64,000 nucleotides of DNA from Halobacterium wangiae (GCF_021249345.1 NZ_CP089588.1:2108001-2172000), one strand, 5' to 3'; shown: positions 1 to 7,756, counted from the stretch's first letter. Notes: a model not told the origin generated them from the letters alone. Numbers and translations: made by a program.

Positions 1-200
1 AGATCGACCATACGACGGGTCGTTGTCACGTCCACATAATTCCCCGGTGGGTGTCGCCTCCCACCGGAGTCGAGCGCGACCGCCTCTGTCGACCAGACAA
101 GATATTTCCAGTCACGGCCACACCATCGACGCACGAGGTCCCCGTCGCTATGACTGGCCACACCATCCTCCCGATGGACGTCTAGCGTCCCTGGCTCTGG
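1..200. other. no gene recognised at window edge
   Basis: I see no credible coding frame. The stretch immediately precedes the transposase remnant and carries stops in the transposase frame (for example a TAG at 183-185), so it may be the decayed front half of the same insertion sequence. Confidence 0.4.
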
Positions 201-692
201 GTCGCCGGTATCGACGCCTGAGGCTTCGACCGAAGCCACGCCTCGAACCACTACACGAAGCGGGCGAAGCTCACGATTCAGCAGTTGAAAGTCACATTGT
301 TGGTCGATACGAGAGCGAACGCAATTCTTGATCTGTACATAATGACGACCAGAAAACACGATACACAGATTGCACCAGCACTCATCAATCGGAACACCGA
401 CGATGTTGCGATTCTCCTCGGAGACAAGGGCTACGACGACCGGGAGATCCGCACGTTAGCCCGTGAAAAGGAGGTGCGTCCGCTCATCAAACACCGCGAG
501 TTCTCGTCGCTCCACAAGGCGTGGAACGCGCGACTAGATGCTGATCTGTACGGCCAACGAAGCCAGAACGAGACAGTAAACTCCCGGCTCAAGCGCAAGT
601 ACGGTGCGTTCGTCCGCTCACGGCACTGGTGGAAACAATTTCGAGAACTCACTATCACCTGCCTCATTCACAACCTTGACCGATCACTCTAA
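201..692 (+). pseudogene. IS5-family transposase remnant (C-terminal part)
   Basis: The frame reads as the C-terminal two thirds of an IS5-type DDE transposase. A TGA at 219-221 breaks the first catalytic block (GIDA-stop-GFDRSHASNHY). After it the frame is open through the second Asp block (LLGDKGYDD) and the Glu block (QRSQNETVNSRLK), ending near FRELTITCLIHNL. The internal stop and the absence of a recognisable N-terminus make it non-functional. An internal TTG at 285 could start a 135-residue product, but that lacks the first Asp. It marks the left side of the accessory strip that ends at the tRNA-Ser gene. I did not find terminal inverted repeats. Confidence 0.75.
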
Positions 693-717
693 TCGGTATA
701 TACAGGAGATAGATGAG

Positions 718-1242
718 TCAGCTTGGTGGGAAACTCACTTCGTTTCCCTCCTCACGGGGGTCAACGGCTTCGGTTGCCTCTGCTCGAAAGATGGTCTGAT
801 CGGTGATGAGATAGTTCGCGGCGTAGACCGGTGGGTCCGCGTGGCGCGTCTCGGTCGAATTCGGGTCGGGGTAATACCGGTACGCAGGCCCCTGGACCGT
901 GAACCGAACTAGCCAACCGTCGTCCATCTGGGTCGCGGACTTCTCGACCAGTCCCTCGACGACGCCTACGTTGAGGGAGATGACGCGCTCGTACGTCTGG
1001 AGTACCCCCCGTTTGACGTAGGCTTTCTCGAACGCGATGGCGAATGCGAGCGCGGACTCGCTGGTGAACGACTTCGGTCGCTCGGGGCACGGTGGCTTCT
1101 CGACGTACGTTTCGGTTTCAGGTGGTGTGGTGGTCGCCGAAGGATGGGTGGTGGTCGACTGGTTGAGTGTGGGTGTCTGCCCGAGACAGCCTGCGAGCGT
1201 GAGAGTGGAGACGCTGAAGGCGAGGAACCGGCGGCGATTCAT
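718..1242 (-). CDS. haloarchaeal lipoprotein, function unknown
   Basis: This is a 174-residue protein beginning MNRRRFLAFSVSTLTLAGC: an arginine-rich n-region, a hydrophobic stretch and an L-A-G-C lipobox, so Cys19 should be lipidated outside the membrane. The RRRFLAF stretch is compatible with Tat export. A Thr/Ser/Pro-rich spacer follows (about residues 23-45), then a compact domain of about 120 residues with no motif I recognise. I chose ATG 1242 over longer upstream starts because it gives the signal peptide and because a TATA-like box lies about 27 nt before it (1265-1273), which fits a leaderless transcript. It lies tail to tail with the transposase remnant. Confidence 0.7.
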   Translation of the reverse strand: MNRRRFLAFSVSTLTLAGCLGQTPTLNQSTTTHPSATTTPPETETYVEKPPCPERPKSFTSESALAFAIAFEKAYVKRGVLQTYERVISLNVGVVEGLVEKSATQMDDGWLVRFTVQGPAYRYYPDPNSTETRHADPPVYAANYLITDQTIFRAEATEAVDPREEGNEVSFPPS

Positions 1243-1264
1243 ATAAGCACATATTCGACCAATT

Positions 1265-1273
1265 GATAAATAT
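1265..1273 (-). promoter_or_regulatory. TATA-like box for the lipoprotein gene
   Basis: On the minus strand the bases read ATATTTATC, centred about 27 nt before ATG 1242. That is the spacing expected for an archaeal leaderless promoter. Confidence 0.45.
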
Positions 1274-1396
1274 GCGGTGTAGAGAAAAAGCGCCGTTTTG
1301 CCTTTGCGCAGCGATTCCATCGTTCGGGGAGTAGTGGTCTGAACGAGCCAACCGCTGTCGAGATGTCGGCGTACGAACAGCACTTGGAGGCGAACG

Positions 1397-1591
1397 GTGA
1401 TGACTGTTCACAAGGGGCCGCTCATTGGCGAGAGGGCGCTTGCGGGCATTAAATGTATCAGCTATGATTCACTGGAGAAGGCCAGCCCGTACGAGGGGCT
1501 GCTCGTGGATTCGTATGGCTCCACCGTCGAGTACGTTGACGCGACCGGTATGGACTCCGTCGACCCGGCAATCCCCGACGAGACGGTCTAA
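1397..1591 (+). CDS. small ORF of unknown function, possibly a gene remnant
   Basis: This is a 64-residue open frame with a plausible haloarchaeal acidic composition, ending in SVDPAIPDETV. I recognise no domain. It opens without a clear promoter and sits between an insertion-sequence remnant and a SWIM protein, so it may be the surviving piece of a longer gene. Weak call. Confidence 0.3.
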   Translation: MMTVHKGPLIGERALAGIKCISYDSLEKASPYEGLLVDSYGSTVEYVDATGMDSVDPAIPDETV

Positions 1592-1772
1592 GGGTGGATG
1601 GAGTAGCCGACGAACCCTTGTTCTGGCTACTTGGCCTCGCTGCCATGGCCGAGGTATCTCTGCTGACCGGGTGTTTTGAATGACTTGAAGCTAACTTGAA
1701 GGAACGACGGTGACAGTATCAGAGACCGACTAGTATCGGGTGTCGGGGTTGGTGCTTAGCTCGTGGGTTTTT

Positions 1773-1826
1773 CGCCCCCTCAGGGGGTGCGGGGGACCTA
1801 GATAGGGGTTCTCCCGAGATTTCGTT
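1773..1826 (+). promoter_or_regulatory. leader element A (CCCCC/GGGGG hairpin plus TCCCGAGA block)
   Basis: A short hairpin, CCCCC-TCA-GGGGG, runs into the 12-mer GGGGGTGCGGGG (1783-1794). Seventeen bases later comes TCCCGAGA (1812-1819), and 7 bases after that the ATG of the SWIM gene. The same arrangement precedes the zinc-ribbon gene at 2458, although the two proteins are not homologous. The element could be an operator or an RNA leader. Confidence 0.5.
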
Positions 1827-2282
1827 ATGTCAAAATGTGCGCTAGCCCAGTTAGAAGCGTCGAGTCGCGTGATCAAGCGAGCCCAGTACGAAGCCTTCGA
1901 ATTCGAACTCCAAAATACTGGAGTACTAGTTCGGAATCACAGTCACGAGAACCCGAGTGAGCACGAGTATCTGGTGACGCTCAGGGATGGGATTCCCTCG
2001 AGTTGTGAGTGTCCGGCGAACGCGTGCTTCGAGGGCGCGTGCAAGCACCGTGTGGCGGTTGCAATCCGCAAACCCATCCTTGAGGCTGCAACCAGTCAGG
2101 AGCTCGTGGCTGACGGCGGCCCAACCACGGAGAGCAGTACTGCGAGCAACCCCGGATTCTCGGAGGCGTCCGAGGACGAATCCAAAACCGATTCTAGTCG
2201 GGTTGATTGTGATTGTTCGGGTCTCTCCGGGGAGTTTCCGTGCTGGGAGTGCTATCGGAATGGACGAAAAGAGCTGCCCTAA
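1827..2282 (+). CDS. SWIM zinc-finger protein
   Basis: This is a 151-residue protein. Its middle carries a SWIM-type zinc site: CEC (about residues 59-61), then C and the CKH triad (ACKHRVAVAI) near 71-73. SWIM fingers bind DNA or protein partners, and in haloarchaea small SWIM proteins often sit near insertion sequences. Downstream is a Ser/Thr/Glu-rich linker (about 90-125) and then a second Cys cluster, CDCSGLSGEFPCWECYRNG, which could be another zinc site. No enzymatic domain is visible. Regulation may run through the leader element shared with the next gene. DNA binding is inferred from the family only. Confidence 0.8.
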   Translation: MSKCALAQLEASSRVIKRAQYEAFEFELQNTGVLVRNHSHENPSEHEYLVTLRDGIPSSCECPANACFEGACKHRVAVAIRKPILEAATSQELVADGGPTTESSTASNPGFSEASEDESKTDSSRVDCDCSGLSGEFPCWECYRNGRKELP

Positions 2283-2408
2283 TAACTCTCGTCTTGGAAG
2301 GTATCGTGGGCCCTGGTTGCTGTTCGGGAACACATACTACGTGCGCGTAGGAGGCTATCCTACTCCTTTTCGGGTGATTCGGGCGTGTCCCCGCACCTGA
2401 GTTTATCT

Positions 2409-2457
2409 GCCCCCGGGGGGTGCGGGGCGCTCTCCATCGTGTGTCCCGAGACGACTA
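2409..2457 (+). promoter_or_regulatory. leader element B (copy of the element before the SWIM gene)
   Basis: CCCCC is followed directly by GGGGGG and the same 12-mer GGGGGTGCGGGG (2416-2427). Sixteen bases later comes TCCCGAGA (2444-2451), then 6 bases to the ATG. A TTTATC sequence just upstream (about 2402-2407) is a candidate TATA box. That would place the G/C hairpin between TATA box and transcription start, where a bound protein would block initiation. Confidence 0.5.
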
Positions 2458-2670
2458 ATGTCTCTGAGTAACACCTACGAGTGTGGCTTCGACGAAGAGA
2501 ACGGTAAAACAATCAGTAAGGACACCTGCCCGGAGTGCACGGGGAATCTTGGGGCTGATGGTGGCGAAATCAGTTGCATGAAGTGTGGGCTCATCATCGA
2601 CGAAGAGCGCTTTGCGCGTGGTTGGGGCTGGGTGTCCTTTGAGGACGAGGCGAACCACCCGTTCGCGTAG
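2458..2670 (+). CDS. mini-TFB: free-standing TFIIB-type zinc ribbon
   Basis: This 70-residue protein corresponds to the N-terminal end of TFB. It has a four-Cys zinc ribbon (CPEC at 24-27, CMKC at 40-43) followed by IIDEERFARGWGWVSFEDE, which matches the B-reader start (compare [19 protein letters not shown] in the full TFB at 42993-43955). The two cyclin folds that bind TBP and DNA are absent. The ribbon docks on the RNA polymerase dock domain in TFB, so this protein could compete with or modulate TFB; that is inference. It could equally be a truncated tfb relic, but its own leader element and clean stop argue that it is expressed. Confidence 0.75.
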   Translation: MSLSNTYECGFDEENGKTISKDTCPECTGNLGADGGEISCMKCGLIIDEERFARGWGWVSFEDEANHPFA

Positions 2671-2821
2671 TTGGGATACTCGTCCCGGAAGGAGGCTTAT
2701 CTGGGTTCTGACTCGGAGAGAGCCTGTTAGCACGCTAATCTAGTGTCCAGTGTTGTCGTTGTGGCTTTGGTGAGCCGTAGCGTTATGCTTCCGTGACGCG
2801 TATCATTGTAGGATAGGACCG

Positions 2822-5629
2822 ATGTCAGACCAGCCTAGGGGACAGTTCATCGTGTGGTTCGATGATCAGGAGGCGGAGGACCTCGGGGTCACTGGTGGGA
2901 AGGGGGCGAACCTGGCGGTGTTGGCGGGGGCGGGCCTGCCTGTGCCGCCGGGGTTTGTCATTACCACTGCCGCGTACCATGACCTTGTGACCGCACCGGG
3001 TATTCAGGCTGCTGTCGAGCGACTAGACGCGGTTGAGGCGAGTGACTCTGAAGGGCTCGCGGCAGGCGCGGCTGAGGTTCGCTCGCTTATTAGGGCCCGG
3101 ACTTTTGACGCGGCTGTTGAGACGGCGGAGGCGGTGGCGTCGCTCGACGCAGACCGCTTTGCGGTTCGGTCGAGTGCAACTGCGGAGGACCTGCCGGGCG
3201 CGTCATTTGCCGGCCAGCACGAGACCTTCCTGGGAGTGCGAAGCGGCGACGTTCCGAACCGAGTTCGGGAGTGTATGGCCAGCCTGTTTACTGATCGGGC
3301 GGTGGCTTACCGGGCGCGTAATGGCGTTGAACACGCTAGCGTGGAGATGGCTGTCGTGGTTCAGCCGATGGTTGACGCGGCGGCCGCGGGCGTGCTTTTC
3401 ACTGCTGATCCCGCGAGTGGGAATCGGCGGGTGGCTGCGGTCGATGCGAGCTATGGCTTAGGCGAGAGCGTGGTTAGTGGCGAGGTCACGCCGGACCACG
3501 CGCTCGTACACAGGGAGACTGGTGAGGTACAGGAGTATCGGGTCGGCACGAAGACGTTCGCGGTCGAGGTGGATAGGTCCGAGACCGGGGACGGAGTTTC
3601 GGGGGCGGACGGTGACGTCGAAGGGGCTGGCGATGTAGGTGAGTCCGAGAATGCTGGCCGGGACGCTGCGGAGAGCGGGACCAGGCGCGTCGAGGTCTCA
3701 CCGGAGCGGCGGGACTCCCGCGTGCTCACCGACGAACAGTTGCGCACCCTGGTTGGCTTGGGCGAGCGGGCCGAGACGCTGCTGGAGGCGCCCCAGGACG
3801 TCGAGTGGGCGCTGGTGGACGGCAGGTTCGTCCTCCTGCAGTCTCGTCCAATCACGTCATTGTTCCCGGTCCCGTCGCCTGCACCCGAGGATGACCGCCT
3901 CCACGTCTACGTCAGTATGGGTCACATGCAGGCGATGCCGGAGGCGATGCCGCCACTGGTTCGGGATGTCTGGCGGACCTACACCGCTAACGCGTTCTCG
4001 ACATTCGGGGTGGACGCGAACCTGACGGTCGAGGCCGGGGGTCGGGTTTACATCGACGTCACGCCGTTCTTGCGCCGGCCGGGCCTGCGGTCCTGGTTGG
4101 TTGGGCGAATTGCCGCGATTAACGACCCTATTTCGGCGGGTCTCGAGGACGTTGTCTCTAGGCGGCCGGAGGAGTTTGGGCCGGGCGACGTCACCCTGGG
4201 GTCACTCCCGGGGTACGCCGCGACGACCGGGCGACTGGCCGCGCTGCTCGGTCCTGCGCTGCCGCGTATCGCCTGGCACCTCTTGGGCGCGCTGGGCGGC
4301 CGGGAGCCACCTGTCGACGAGGAGACTTGGGCTCTGATTGGTGACATGTTCGTTGGCAGCGCTCAGGAAGCTCAGACTACCGAGGAGCGGGCCCGGGCCG
4401 TGTTTGAGCCCCTGGATTTCGGGGAGTTCTTCCGGGAGGTCTATCCCCGGCTCAGCCCGCTGTTTCTCGCATTCGGGCTTGGTGGCTGGCTCATGCGGAC
4501 GTTCCCGGACAATCCCGAGGACGTGAATGCGGTCGGTCGTGGGTTCGAACGCGATGTGGTGACTCGCATCAACCTCGGCCTGGGTGACTTGGCTGACGTC
4601 GCCAGGGCGCACCCGTCGGTTGCGACGGCCCTCCGGGAGGGCGTCTCGCTCGCGGATTTGATGGGTGTGGAGGGCGGTGAGGCGTTTTGTGCGGCGTTCG
4701 AGGACTTCCTGGATGAGTTCGGCCACCGGGCCACGGGCGAGATCGATCTCAGTCGGCCGCGCTGGCGGGAGGATCCGTCTGTGGTCCTCGCGGTGGTCCG
4801 GGCGAATCTGGCGGTGGAGAGGCGGGGCGAGCATCGCGATAGAATCCGGGGGCTCGTTGAGGAGGCAGAGGCGGCCGCGTCGCGTTTGGAGGCGCGGGCC
4901 GACTATGGACTGTTTGGCCCGCTTCGTCGCCGGTACGTCCGTTGGCTGATCCGGACGTACCGCGAGACGGTCTACCTCCGGGAGTACCCCAAGCAGGAGG
5001 CTGCTCGGGCATTCACGGCCTGGCGGGATGCGCTACTGGACGCCGGTGACCAACTTGTAGATGAAGGCTCCCTGGACCGTCGGGAGGATGTCTGGTTCCT
5101 ACGCCGGGACGAACTCGTCGAGGCGTTGGACGGCGCGGATGCGGGGGAGGGTGACGGTGTGGCCGTGGACGTTGCGGGTCGTAGGCGGGAGCATGATCGA
5201 AATGCAAGTTTGGTCGCTCCGCCCGTGTTGACGAGTGAGGGCGAGACCGTTCGTGGGGGGCGGAAGCGAGAGGTGGCCTCCGAGTCGACTCTGGTCGGAA
5301 CTGGTGTCTCGGACGGCGTGGTCGAGGGGGTGGCGAGGGTTGTCCGAGATCCGGCGGTTGAGACGGTTGAGCGGGGTGAAATACTCGTGGCGCCCTCAAC
5401 TGACCCGGGGTGGACGCCGCTGTTTTTGAACGCTGCGGGCCTGGTATCGGAGGTCGGCGGGCACGTCAGTCACGGCGCACTGGTTGCCAGGGAGTACGGC
5501 CTCCCTGCGGTTGTCTCTGTGGCCGACGCTACGACGCGGATTCAAACTGGCGACCGGCTCCGAATTGACGGGGGCCGCGGAACGGTCGAACTCCTGGATG
5601 TGTCGGAGGGGTCTGAGAACGCGGGGTAG
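2822..5629 (+). CDS. rifampicin-phosphotransferase-like dikinase (ATP-grasp, central domain, phosphohistidine domain)
   Basis: This is a 935-residue protein. Residues 1-345 form the PPDK/PEP-synthase ATP-binding domain: LGVTGGKGANLA near 21-32, VRSSATAED at 115-123, QSRPIT at 340-345. Residues 360-800 form a mostly helical domain that starts HVYVSMGHMQAMPEAMPP, like the substrate domain of rifampicin phosphotransferase. The C-terminus is the swivelling phosphohistidine domain with VGGHVSHGALVAREYG, predicted catalytic His884. The PEP-binding TIM barrel of true PEP synthase is missing, so the ATP beta-phosphate would pass via His884 to another acceptor. A Gly/Asp/Glu-rich insert (about 252-300) looks haloarchaeal. 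Its base use is somewhat less GC3-biased than core genes. The substrate is unknown; rifampicin itself is only a family analogy. Confidence 0.8.
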   Translation: MSDQPRGQFIVWFDDQEAEDLGVTGGKGANLAVLAGAGLPVPPGFVITTAAYHDLVTAPGIQAAVERLDAVEASDSEGLAAGAAEVRSLIRARTFDAAVETAEAVASLDADRFAVRSSATAEDLPGASFAGQHETFLGVRSGDVPNRVRECMASLFTDRAVAYRARNGVEHASVEMAVVVQPMVDAAAAGVLFTADPASGNRRVAAVDASYGLGESVVSGEVTPDHALVHRETGEVQEYRVGTKTFAVEVDRSETGDGVSGADGDVEGAGDVGESENAGRDAAESGTRRVEVSPERRDSRVLTDEQLRTLVGLGERAETLLEAPQDVEWALVDGRFVLLQSRPITSLFPVPSPAPEDDRLHVYVSMGHMQAMPEAMPPLVRDVWRTYTANAFSTFGVDANLTVEAGGRVYIDVTPFLRRPGLRSWLVGRIAAINDPISAGLEDVVSRRPEEFGPGDVTLGSLPGYAATTGRLAALLGPALPRIAWHLLGALGGREPPVDEETWALIGDMFVGSAQEAQTTEERARAVFEPLDFGEFFREVYPRLSPLFLAFGLGGWLMRTFPDNPEDVNAVGRGFERDVVTRINLGLGDLADVARAHPSVATALREGVSLADLMGVEGGEAFCAAFEDFLDEFGHRATGEIDLSRPRWREDPSVVLAVVRANLAVERRGEHRDRIRGLVEEAEAAASRLEARADYGLFGPLRRRYVRWLIRTYRETVYLREYPKQEAARAFTAWRDALLDAGDQLVDEGSLDRREDVWFLRRDELVEALDGADAGEGDGVAVDVAGRRREHDRNASLVAPPVLTSEGETVRGGRKREVASESTLVGTGVSDGVVEGVARVVRDPAVETVERGEILVAPSTDPGWTPLFLNAAGLVSEVGGHVSHGALVAREYGLPAVVSVADATTRIQTGDRLRIDGGRGTVELLDVSEGSENAG

Positions 5630-5789
5630 ACTGGCGCGCTCACGAATAGTGGGAGTAACCTCGATCTCCCGCGCTGGTGACGTGCATGCCGGACTCCAAC
5701 AACCCACTCCGTTTAGCGCTATTGGTTGACACGATAGCTGTTTGTAGAACCGAAACCACTAAATCCGAACACGGCGACGTTTTGCATGA

Positions 5790-5874
5790 GCCGAGGTAGC
5801 CTAGCCTGGCCAAGGCGGTTGCCTCGAAAGCAACTGTCCACACGGACTCAGGAGTTCAAATCTCCTCCTCGGCG
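5790..5874 (+). tRNA. tRNA-Ser(CGA)
   Basis: The acceptor arms are GCCGAGG (5790-5796) and CCTCGGC (5867-5873), with discriminator G at 5874. The anticodon stem GTTGC/GCAAC (5818-5822, 5830-5834) encloses loop CTCGAAA with anticodon CGA at 5825-5827. The long variable arm (about 5835-5850) is typical of serine tRNAs, and the T arm contains GTTCAAATC. No CCA is encoded, and a short T run follows. Confidence 0.93.
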
Positions 5875-5952
5875 CTTTTCAGGAACCAAACCGACCAGCG
5901 ACGGCTGTGTCGCTGGTCGTGCGGGTAGGTAAACGCCGTGAGGAGTTTGAAC
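5860..5952. repeat. tRNA-end/hairpin module, copy 1
   Basis: The module begins inside the tRNA with its last 15 bases plus CTT. It continues 33 bases on with a perfect 10-bp stem (5893-5902 with 5909-5918, loop GGCTGT) and, 39 bases after the stem start, a block AACGCCGTGAGGAGTTTGAAC. Copy 2 lies exactly 151 bp downstream with identical internal spacing. Confidence 0.75.
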
Positions 5953-6010
5953 CCTGCAAGACGCAGCGCGAACGCGAGTGAGTGACCGTCTTGCTCCGGT
6001 TCAACTCTCC

Positions 6011-6103
6011 ATCTCCTCCTCGGCGCTTCATTACTGCCTCACCGCAGAGCGACGCGTGTGTTGCTCTGCATGCGGTGAAACGAACGCCGTGGGGTGTTCG
6101 AAC
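6011..6103. repeat. tRNA-end/hairpin module, copy 2
   Basis: The module starts with an exact 18-base copy of the tRNA-Ser 3' end and trailer. The hairpin is 6044-6053 with 6060-6069 (loop GCGTGT), followed by AACGCCGTGGGGTGTTCGAAC at 6083-6103. Compared with copy 1, three consecutive stem pairs have changed on both sides so that pairing is kept, and one further pair became G-T. This indicates selection on RNA or cruciform structure. Confidence 0.75.
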
Positions 6104-6113
6104 GCAGTCGCCG

Positions 6114-7640
6114 TCAGTCCGCGACGGCCTCCGTTGCTCTCTCCGGCAGCAGTCGGTTGAGCGCGTCCACGACGGCGGTGACGCTGGCGCTGGTGATGTC
6201 GCTGTCGCTGGCGTCGACGGATACCGAGCGGTCGCCGCGCGTGACGGTGACGTGGACGGTGACGACGGCGTCGGTGCCGCCCGTGATGGCGTCGACGTGG
6301 TAGTCCTCGAGGTGGAAGGTGACGTCGCCGAGTGCCTCGCGGACGGCGGCTATCGCGGCGTCGACGGGGCCGCTTCCGGTGCCGGCGGCGGTGTGCTCTT
6401 CGCCGTCGACGCGGAGGCGGACGGACGCGGTGGGGGTGCCGCCGCCGCTCGCTGCGGTGAGGTCACACACTTCCACGCGGCGCTCCCGGTCGCCGGTGCG
6501 GCCGGTGACGTCGTCGGCGATGGCGAGCAGGTCGGCGTCCGTGACGCGCTTCCCGCGCTCGCCGAGTTCGTTCACGCGCTCCACGATGGTCGCGAGGTCG
6601 TCGGCAGCGACGTCGACGTCGTGTTCGCCTAAGGCGGCTTTCACACCGGCGCGGCCGGCGTGTTTCCCGAGGACGAGGCGGCGCTCGCGGCCGACCCGCT
6701 CGGGCGGGTACGGCTCGTACATGCGGTCGTCCTTGAGCGTGCCGTCGGTGTGGATGCCGGACTCGTGGGCGAACGCGTTCTCACCGCAGACAGCCTTGTT
6801 CGGTGGGAGCGGGACGCCTGTCGCCTCGCTGACGGTCGCGGCGAGGTCGTAGAGCCGTTCGGTGTCCACGGTGTCGACGTCGTAGCAGTGGTCGAACGCG
6901 ATGGCGACCTCCTCGAGCGCGACGTTGCCCGCGCGCTCTCCGATGCCGTTGACGGTGGCGTGGACGAGGTCCGCGCCGGCACCGACACCCGCGAGCGCGT
7001 TCGTCATTGCGAGCCCGAGGTCGTCGTGGGTGTGCACGCTCACCGGGCCGTGCTGTGCGGCGCGGGCGACGCCCTCGCGGACTGCCTCGGGGCTGGCGTG
7101 GCCGACGGTGTCTGCGAAGCAGAACCGGTCGGCGCCGGCCTCGTTGGCGGTCTCGGCGAGTCGTTCGAGGAACCCGAAGTCGGCACGTGAGCCGTCCTCG
7201 CCGATGACCTCGACCCAGAGGCCGTGGTCGGTCGCGTACTCTACGAGTTCCCGGGTCGTGGTGAGCACGTCCTCGCGGGTTGTGCCGACCTTCCCTTCGA
7301 CGTGGCGGTCGCTGGCGGGGACGACGAGGTTGACGCCGTCGACGTCGCAGTCGAGGGCGAGTTCGACGTCACGCCGGACGCCGCGGCAGAAGCTGGTGAT
7401 CGTCGCGTCCAGGTCGAGCTCGGTGACTCGTCGGATGGTCTCGCGTTCGCCGGCGCTCGTGCAGGCGCTGCCCGCTTCGACGACGGCGATGCCGGCCGCG
7501 TCGAGTTTGCGGGCGACGGTGGCCTTCTGGTCGCCAGTCAACGACACGCCGGGGGCTTGCTCGCCGTCCCGGAGCGTGGTGTCGAGAAGTGATACGTCTG
7601 CGTCGGCTGGTTCAGTGGTGCCGGAGAATTTCGCGTCCAG
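6114..7640 (-). CDS. cimA: (R)-citramalate / 2-isopropylmalate synthase family enzyme
   Basis: Enzymes of this family condense acetyl-CoA with pyruvate (citramalate) or 2-oxoisovalerate (isopropylmalate) for isoleucine or leucine synthesis. The protein shows LLDTTLRDGEQAPGVS at the N-terminus (catalytic Arg, first metal Asp), HTHDDLGLAMTNAL (metal His pair), the HESGIHTDGTL segment, and a C-terminal regulatory domain after about residue 370. It looks closer to the haloarchaeal branch usually named citramalate synthase, but substrate choice cannot be settled here. The start is problematic: the first standard codon, GTG 7547, lies inside the catalytic motif, and no ATG, GTG or TTG lies in frame between it and an upstream TAG. 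I extended to CTG 7640 as a placeholder. A frameshift near the ATG at 7689 is the other explanation. Confidence 0.85.
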   Translation of the reverse strand: MDAKFSGTTEPADADVSLLDTTLRDGEQAPGVSLTGDQKATVARKLDAAGIAVVEAGSACTSAGERETIRRVTELDLDATITSFCRGVRRDVELALDCDVDGVNLVVPASDRHVEGKVGTTREDVLTTTRELVEYATDHGLWVEVIGEDGSRADFGFLERLAETANEAGADRFCFADTVGHASPEAVREGVARAAQHGPVSVHTHDDLGLAMTNALAGVGAGADLVHATVNGIGERAGNVALEEVAIAFDHCYDVDTVDTERLYDLAATVSEATGVPLPPNKAVCGENAFAHESGIHTDGTLKDDRMYEPYPPERVGRERRLVLGKHAGRAGVKAALGEHDVDVAADDLATIVERVNELGERGKRVTDADLLAIADDVTGRTGDRERRVEVCDLTAASGGGTPTASVRLRVDGEEHTAAGTGSGPVDAAIAAVREALGDVTFHLEDYHVDAITGGTDAVVTVHVTVTRGDRSVSVDASDSDITSASVTAVVDALNRLLPERATEAVAD

Positions 7641-7756
7641 CCGCCGTGAGGCGACTTCGTCTATCCTCCGTGCCGGTGTGGTCCGACATGGTGTACGCTA
7701 CCTTCGACTCGCGGCCACGTCAACCTGTGGGGCGTGGTAGGTATTGCCAGCGCGGT

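Noticed and set aside
604-912. Coding frame overlapping the transposase end
   Set aside because: It crosses the transposase stop into the lipoprotein gene on the other strand and has no family likeness.
2822-5629. Phosphoenolpyruvate synthase
   Set aside because: The PEP-binding TIM barrel is absent and the phosphohistidine domain is at the C-terminus, as in rifampicin phosphotransferase.
5860-6028. attL/attR pair of an integrated element
   Set aside because: The two 18-bp copies are only 151 bp apart with no integrase between, and the copies extend into a covarying hairpin. I keep the duplication but not the att interpretation for this pair.
5940-6028. A second, degenerate tRNA gene
   Set aside because: A T-arm-like GGTTCAACTC precedes the copied tRNA end, but there is no anticodon stem or matching 5' acceptor arm.
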